Positions 56,921 to 64,000 of a DNA stretch of 64,000 bases are shown here, piece after piece; the first letter of the stretch is position 1, and each line of letters starts with the position of its first letter. A program made the translations under genes and the position numbers. Source of the stretch: Larix kaempferi (lineage: Eukaryota; Streptophyta; Pinopsida; Pinales; Pinaceae); contig BSBM01000140.1 in assembly GCA_027924585.1 (NCBI GenBank), positions 5,534,001 to 5,598,000 on the forward strand, read 5' to 3'. The notes beneath the pieces are model-generated. The model was not told the origin of the DNA and did not search any database. It saw only the letters and a list, made by a program, of their open reading frames with translations.

Positions 56921-59488
56921 GTCATAGGTGATTCCAATGTTATTATAAATTGGATAAATTAAGTATAGAAAATAAAATTTTAATTGTATTTTGAGACATA
57001 TCTTTGAGTAGATATCTTACCTTAAACATGCTATTAATGAGATCACATATGTACATGTCTATAGAGAAATGAAACATAATTACTAACTCTTTATCCAAAG
57101 AGGACTAGTTGATGGCTTTGGTACCTAGTAAAGATGGGAGCAATTGAATAGTTGTTGGAGTTTTTAAGTGCTATTGAGATGAAGTTTTTCTTGCATAGAT
57201 AATGATTTTGTTTAGTTTTTAAGTTGATTTATATACAAATTTTGTATTTATAAAAGTTATCTTTTAAATTTTTATTTCTGAATTAATTTTGAATTGTGTT
57301 TATTTTTTAAGTTGAAATGTATATAAATTTTATATTTATAAAGTCTTCTTTTAAATTTTTATTTTTGAACTAGTTTTGAATTGGAACAATAGAATGTTTA
57401 TGGAAACTATTGTATAAGTTATAAATTTATGATTGAGAGTTGTAAAATGAATTTTGAGAAATTAGTCATATTTTTTGTGATGTGTTAGGTAGTTGATGCT
57501 ATTGAAAATGTTTTTTAATAATAATGTAATTGAAAAATGTAATTTTCTTATCATCAATAAAATTATTTATTTTTATTTTTGTTGAAAAAATGAGAGATTG
57601 ATGAAGCTATAGAAAATTGTACACTAGGCTCTCATCTATATTAAGATAGACCTTAGTAAGGAACTAAGTAAAAAATGCTTCTCAACAGATAAATTTTTAA
57701 TGGACTTTTGTTTTATAAAGTATAATCTAAAATTGATTTTCGAATGACTACATTTTAAATGCATTTAGGGTTTGGATTATAAACTTCCGAACATATAAGG
57801 ACCACTTATCTTTATGTTCAAGTTCATCCTCCCAATAAAAAAATAAAAAAAAGGACCAAATCAAAACCAAAGAGTTATGGAGGAATAGATGCAAGATATC
57901 CAACAAACCTAAATGGGGATTGCGGAGTCCACTCATTCTTAGAGAGATCTAATATAAGATATGGATAAAAGTTGCCCTATCCTTCATAGAGATTGTTATA
58001 TATGAAGTCTCTCTTTGGGTGGAATAAAGAAACTTCATTAAATAAATAATACTTATGACTCAAACAAATAATTGTTTTTTTTTATGAATCCTAAACCTTG
58101 GTTAATCCTTAAGAAGTGAAGAAGTTAAAAATGAGAAATTTTAATTGAGGATTTTTTTTAAATTCAAGAAATGTTTTGTATAGTAAATATGAAATTTAAT
58201 TTTGTATGTAGAGTTTGTATTTGGAGCTTTGTATATGTTATACTTTAATAAAAAATCATTTCTATAATATTAAGGAAAATAAAATTTGTTGTAGGAAGTT
58301 TATTCAATGTGTAGGTTGAATTATCTATAGACATTTGTAAGTAAGTTGAACTTTCTATAAATATATCTAAGTAAATTAAACTATTTATAAACATGTGTAA
58401 GTAGATTGAACTGTCTATAAACATGTGTAAGTAAGTTAAACTTTTTATAAACATGTGTAAAAGAAATAGTTTTAAAAATGAATTTTATTTCTTATACTAA
58501 ATTTATGCTTCAAAATGATCAAAGGTTTACATTATTACATTGTTGATTTATCCAATCAACTAAAAACTTGGATTCCTAAATTTTTATTAATAATTAAAAA
58601 AGTAGAAAGTTCAATTTTAACATCTAAAAAATATACAATTAAACTTTGATATTTAAAAAATATAAAATTCAATTTTAATGTTTGAACTTATCTTATATTT
58701 CATTATAGATAATTTTATAAATATATATTAACTTAATTTTTGTTAATGATTTTAACGTTGATAGTGAATTATAGATAATTTTATAAAAAAATTGTTTTTA
58801 TCATTTTAATTTTTTTAAAACATAAGATGATTAATTTTACTTTTTAGAAAATAAATCATAATAAAAACGTATAGTTAATTGTATGCAGGTTTTTTTTTAT
58901 CATTTTATTTTTTTTTAAAACATAAAATGATTAATTTTACTCTCAAAAAATGATCCATAAAATAAAAAACTTTTTTTATCATAACGTACATGAATTTAGT
59001 GGAAACTAGGTTGACATGATACATAATTTACAGTTGACTAAGTTATAGCTTTTAAATTAATATTTTATGATCAATATTTTTTATTATCAATTTTTTATTA
59101 TTTATTTAAAATGCAATGTTATATTAAAATATTTTTAATTTTTTAATAATAAATGCAAATTAACTTGAAATAGCTTTTCAAGAAGTTTTACAAAGATTAT
59201 AATAACCAGGTTTTAACCATAATTCTTTTAAATAATTTCAAAAAAAAAAAAATTTTAAAAATAAAAGTTTTCATCTAACATAAATGTTTCTCTAATTGTT
59301 TTTAGTGCTACGCAATGAATATTTTGGGGCATAGCAAATAATATAAAAGTAGTATAAAAGTTCAGTTATAATTAAATGTAAAAATTTGAGAAAATTTTGA
59401 TATTTTTGGAAATTTTTATAAATTTTTATTATAATTCTTAAACTTTAAAATTTTAGTATCTTCTAAATTTTTTATGGTGTTGAATCCA
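56921..59488. other. Very AT-rich spacer or possible long intron
   Basis: No coding frame recognised. 58304-58460 has five to six 30-bp units ('taaacatgtgtaagta'). A ~45-bp unit around 'acataa(g/a)atgattaatt' is duplicated at about 58800-58845 and 58900-58945. If the kinase gene to the right continues past a splice donor at 59487, this would be its intron, but I find no further kinase exon here. Confidence 0.5.
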
Positions 59489-61042
59489 TTTTTACAATTT
59501 ATCAAGAGATCCATTGACCATGTACTCACAACCCAATGCCCTAGTAGGGCTTTCGAAACAATACCCTAACAGCCGAACCAGGTTGACATGATGGACCCGT
59601 CCAATGGTGGTCACTTCATTCATGAATTGGATTTCGCTGCGTCTATGCCTATCAAGAATCTTAACAACCACTAGAACTTCGTTGGAACGAAACTTTCCTT
59701 TATACACCACACCATAACCTCCTTCGCCCAACCTTGCTGCAAAGTTGTTTGTGATCTTCTTGAGGTCAGACAGCGAATATCTGGATGGCATTTCATAACC
59801 ATATTCCCTTACAAATTTCTCCACCGTCGATGTAGAGCTACCGGTAGGAGGGTTTCTCCTCTTTGCATAAAACATTAAAAGCAGTACTATTGCCACTACT
59901 GTCAAAGCAACCCCTAGCACGGAGCAACCTGCGGTATAATGAACAGATTGATATAATTGTGTATTCCTCCAACCCCGTAGAGATCAATAGTAATGGAAAC
60001 AAAACGCAAATTCACATATACTTTAAATCAGAGATACTGAATAGGAAGAAATCATATTTACCTATTATAAAATAAGACATTCTTCGACCTCCTGTATTAA
60101 TACCTGCAGTTTTTGGTAAGAAAACGCATACTCGAGAGATCGGGATATTCACATATACATAACATGATTCAAGAGTAATGGTAAAATGAAGCATTCAATA
60201 TGTCCCTACAGATTGACAGAATTCAAGCAATAAGCTTTGTAATCAAATTCGTAGATGGTGATCGAGAAACCTACCATTGCTGAGGCATTTGTCTGGATGA
60301 GATGTGCCATCTGGACACTAGCAAAGAAACGTCGACGGTTTTGAAATGCGATAACCACAACTCCCGTGACTGTTAGAACAAGCAGCGCAGTTTTCAATTC
60401 TGTTCGGGTCGACACGCCATGTTACCTCGAAACCCTCACCGATTAAAGTCTGATTATTAATGGACTGAGTAGAAAGCTGGTTCTTAATTGGTAGTTGATA
60501 TGCGTTACAGAAGGGTGTCCGCTCAGGGTTTAAACTGTAGTGCCAATCATGGCCGCATAAACTCAAATTTCCATAAACGTTCTCAGGAATTTGGTCGCAG
60601 TGCTTCCAAAGCGTGAGATTACTGTACCCATTGGCGATCTGAAAATGAGAGCAATGCAACCAAAATTGAGAGTAGTTAACTGAAAGATTGCATTTACCGC
60701 CCCACAGATTGTCGTTAACAATTGTCAATATTCTTTGTATGCTGCTATTCGCCAAGAAAGAGGACTCCACTATGTGATATTCATTTCCTCCGATATTGAT
60801 CATAGGATGGCCCTGGTAATCACACGAGTGTAGCTGAAAGTCAGGGTCACCACAGCCGCTGCCTTTTTTCCCAAAAGGATACCTGAATTCAATGTCCCCG
60901 CACATATTTGAATTAGCTAGGCATGACTGCCCTGACATGACTTTGAGAACCATGGGAAGAGAGCAGATGCTACAATAAGGCAAAGATGAATAGTGAGAGG
61001 CATTAGATTGCGAAGAAGCAGAACACCTATTCTCATGCTCAT
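59489..61042 (-). pseudogene. LRK10/WAK-associated receptor-like kinase, broken, three exons
   Basis: Membrane receptor kinase with a pectin-binding-type ectodomain. Exon 1 is 61042-60275: a signal peptide frame (LRNLMPLTIHLCLIVASA), then the GUB_WAK_bind domain (MCGDIEFRYPFG, GCGDPDFQL) and the WAK-associated Cys-rich end (CAACSNSHGSCGY). Exon 2 is 60103-60062 (14 codons, GINTGGRRMSYFIIG) and exon 3 59928-59489: a membrane segment (GVALTVVAIVLLLMF) and kinase subdomains I-V with GEGGYGVVYKG, the VVVKIL lysine and NEV glutamate. Junctions show CAG acceptors and GTAGGT/GTAAAT donors, all phase 1. Lesions: a frameshift near 60925-60945 between signal peptide and ectodomain, and TAG at 60318-60320 between two conserved Cys. 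The kinase stops at NGSLDK; HRD and DFG are absent. Confidence 0.82.
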
Positions 61043-61700
61043 ACTCTGCTCTTCAATTGGAGACAAAAATTAACCAGAGGCGACTTCAACTTAACAGAGG
61101 AGGCGAATGAGAATAAACGTGAGGAAAAGGTTCTACATTTAAATTGAGAAGATCAAGGAAGTGGAAACGCATAAAGGGCAAAGGACCTGGAATTGCAGTT
61201 GGAAGCCTGCATAGTGAACAACTCAATTTTTCTTTGATGGGACTTACCAATACTATGCCCAAGTTTTTGGATTGGCCTGAGGTGGACACTATCGATCGTG
61301 CTTCGCGAATCACAACCAATGGGAACCAATGGCGTTTACGCCACTTCAAGTAGCATTCAATGCATGCTGAATAGTATATAACATACAATTTTCATTGATT
61401 TGAGTACCTACTGTCTATCCATTTTGCGAACCAGTGGCTTATACACCACTTAAAACAGCATGTAATGCTATGCGGAATAGTAGATAACGTAGAACTTTCA
61501 TTGACTTGTCTTCGATTTGAATACCTAGTGTCTGCATTCATTGAAAGTTTGTGTGGTGAATGATGGTTTCTTGTGAAATTCTTATCTTCAATAAGTTGAA
61601 TAAGTCCTCTTAACTTCAAACCCAACAATGTATACACCGCTACTAAATAATTCTCATCCACATAAAACTCTGAGTGGCAGCGACAATTTAATCTTTCTGT
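61043..61700. other. Upstream region of the receptor kinase, with tandem duplication
   Basis: No gene. Two related ~105-bp segments lie at about 61338-61412 and 61445-61531. Both contain 'ccactt', 'gaatagta(t/g)ataac', 'ttcattga' and 'tacct'. No clear TATA box was identified in front of the kinase gene. Confidence 0.5.
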
Positions 61701-63529
61701 GGTAAATAATGGTTCCTTTTGAAACTCGGTAAGATATTTATTTTGGACCGTTCTCCTATCAATCCCTAGTGGAGAACTACCCTAACAAAAATTAACTGCG
61801 ACACTTCCGAAAATTGAAACCACAGATGTGTTGCTCCCGATTTTGTAGTCTTACCTCCCAAAAACTTTGTATCATGGGCAAGGTTTCGAACCAAAAATCT
61901 CTCTTCTACAGTCCGGCCAGCATCACCCTTTCATTGTAAATAAGATATTTGTCTTTTTACATTTTTATTGAAGAAGTACACAACTACTTGCTTAATTGCA
62001 AATAATGAAAGCTATTTATATAACAAAGAGGCCCACAACGAGAAAGATGACGATGCTTAAGTAAGGTTACAGCTCACATAGGCTGTCTGCATTGGAAAAA
62101 CATCAATGCCAACAGTCCTCATAAGCGAAATGTAGCCTGGAGGAAACAAAAAAAAACAAAGATGGGTCCCGACAACTAGGTCTGATATGGTACCCATGTA
62201 CAAACTACTCTCATAACCGGAGAAAAGGAGAAAACCTCATGGGAAAAACTCCTTTCCAAAAGAGAGAAAATCAGACATGCTAAAAAAAGGAAATGGAGTT
62301 GAAATCGGTGAAGATCGAAAGTGCTGATGCACACTACCTGAAGAAAGCATTGCATACCACCCCCCACAATGTTGAACTGAGTGGAAAAGATGGCGCCAAT
62401 GAATGTCACAACTGATGGAAAAAAGACGAAGGTACTAGTTGAAGACGACGATGATGTCCAACAAAACACTTCATTATGGCAATGTAAGGTATCAACCTTA
62501 CATGATTATCTTATTGCTACGATATATATTTTTATTATTGAATTGATGATTTTACAATAGGAATGACCAATATTAAATATGGCCTAATGGGAATAGACAT
62601 GTCTATTGATCAATATACATGTCATTTAATAATTAATAATTAATTATCCTAATCTAATAATAAATACATTTGTAATAACCAATTAGGTTTATTACAAGTC
62701 ATCTCGCTCTGAAAAGATTTGACCACGAATCTTCTACGAGAGTGCTATAGCTAGAATCTTCTTGGAATAATTGGTCACATTTCCATTCAAATCTTATCAT
62801 GCTTATGATTTTGTAGATGAACGCATAATAACTAAGCGACGTATATTTTGGATCTGCTAATTTGACGGTGTTCCTTTGCTCTTCTAATTTTATGTGGATC
62901 TTTGATAGTTCTACATGCTTTGATATGGTTTTCTTATCTGTAGCGTTAATTACTAATAATGTACGTACTTCCTTGTTTGGAAAGCTTATCTTTACTTGTA
63001 CCTAGTGAGCCTTTTGATATTGAGATTCTAGAATAATTGGAGTTGCGACCACTCGTAGAATGTTCATCTTTTCATTTGTCACAACATCTTATGGGTTTCC
63101 TTCTTCTCCATTACCATGATTAAGGTTATCTTCGACACTTCTATCATTGCAATATTATACCACTTCATTTCTTTCATACTTGTTGTTAATAATGACTTCA
63201 TTTTTAACCGTATTTTGTGTTTTATTATTACAAACTATGCCATCGTTCTTTTTTTTAATAATTGATATTGACATTGTGATTGTCAATATCATCTTGATCT
63301 TTCATATCCTTGTCCTCTAGCTCTTCTGTTTGATCGTCCTTGTTATCGTCTTCCTTAACAAGTGTTCTGGAGTTTCACTAGACAATTTTATAGATTTTTC
63401 AGTTGGCGTATTAATGTGCCTTGCTTCCCTACCTTGTAAGAATCCGCAACGAAATTCTAGTAGGCATACATATTTTTGACTAAGTATCATATTTTGAGGT
63501 TTTTAGTTGGGGAGTCTTTTGTTATCCTT
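61701..63529. other. Spacer without recognisable gene
   Basis: The longest frame (62469-62176 minus, 97 codons) is Ser/Phe-rich and has no domain or partner. AT-rich low-complexity at 62500-62700 and 63180-63300. Confidence 0.4.
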
Positions 63530-64000
63530 CTAGGAGTCTAGTGGCTTGGATCTTTTGTGCGGAGGAATATAAGGAGGCGGTCGGTGTGGCTTCCCTTCCT
63601 TTCTGGTTGTAGTAGCAACTTCAGACTCTTTTGTAGTTGAATGTTTAGGGGTTTTCATAGTACCTTGTTCCTCTTTACTTGGGAAACTCGGAGTCGCAGT
63701 TGCATCTTCTATTGAGAGTTGCATCTTCTATCGGGAGTTGCAATAGCTTCTTCCTTTATGGTCATAGTCCCTTCTTCTGTCGTGAGTGCATATGCATTTT
63801 CCAGCTCTGTTTGACCTGAGAACTCGAGAGTCCCTTCCTTTTTGGTTTATAGTAGCAACTTCAGACTCTTCCCTACTTAACTATTTAGGAATCATTGTAT
63901 TACCTTTTTCTATCATAGGTGTCAAAGCAGTCTTGAGTTGTATTTGATCAATATCATTTAATGTTGCTTCATGCTTTTCATTGCTTGAGAATTCACATGG
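63530..64000 (-). CDS. C-terminal end of a possible coding region, runs off window
   Basis: On the minus strand a frame enters from beyond the window (EFSSNEKHEATLNDIDQIQL), meets one TAG near 63883, continues through REESEVATINQKG and, after at least one shift near 63730, reaches the frame 63724-63530, which ends KPHRPPPYIPPHKRSKPLDS. A ~245-bp duplication is visible: SEVATTTRKEG (about 63600) and SEVATINQKG (about 63845) with matching DNA. The composition (Thr/Lys/Glu/Pro) suggests a disordered tail. The family is unknown; it may be the tail of a retroelement gag or of a host protein. Confidence 0.3.

Overview
This window looks like intergenic nuclear DNA from a seed plant with a large, repeat-rich genome. 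A gymnosperm, probably a conifer, is my best guess. This rests on old, heavily mutated, nested LTR retrotransposons, long AT-rich spacers, almost no host genes, and a leucine-rich-repeat relic whose wording resembles conifer TIR-NBS-LRR genes. The organism is inferred, not proven. I see no intact host gene, no rRNA or tRNA gene and no CRISPR array.

Layout. (1) 2082-8288: a full-length Ty1/copia element on the minus strand (family A) with LTRs, a tRNA-iMet primer site, a polypurine tract and the 5-bp target duplication GCATA; its genes carry stops and frameshifts. (2) 9077-9828: the 3' end and LTR of a relative of copia family B. It abuts a LINE reverse transcriptase relic (9862-11950) that is split by a repeat-rich 0.7-kb block. 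(3) 13236-15824: a small copia-type element that keeps only a gag-like gene. (4) 17060-18451 onward: the 5' part of another minus-strand copia (gag, protease start). Its LTR was entered by a 7.0-kb plus-strand copia (family B, 19018-26058, target duplication CCCGA). (5) 26160-28712: a tandem array of about seven 359-bp units, followed by a decayed ~170-bp array (28720-38950). That second array was split by a 7.8-kb non-autonomous Ty3/gypsy-type element (29245-37064, target duplication CCATG) with 1.55-kb LTRs and only a gag-like gene. (6) 40831-43355: a 2.5-kb LTR with minisatellites, then a second copy of copia family A (43356 to about 51310). That copy was cut in two by a 6.2-kb non-autonomous element (44648-50852, target duplication GATAT) with 2.1-kb LTRs and a gene I cannot place in any family. 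(7) 53200-54410: NBS-LRR-type LRR pseudogene. (8) 55634-56915: an internally deleted copia. (9) 59489-61042: a broken three-exon receptor-like kinase of the LRK10/WAK-associated type. (10) 63530-64000: the end of a possible coding region that runs off the window.

The elements do not form a pathway. What the window records is a history of nested insertion. It holds three size classes of non-autonomous LTR element (2.6, 6.2 and 7.8 kb), which would need proteins from autonomous relatives in order to move. The best candidates for something undescribed are the 6.2-kb element with an unknown repeat-containing ORF and the 7.8-kb element with an apparently non-retroviral insert.
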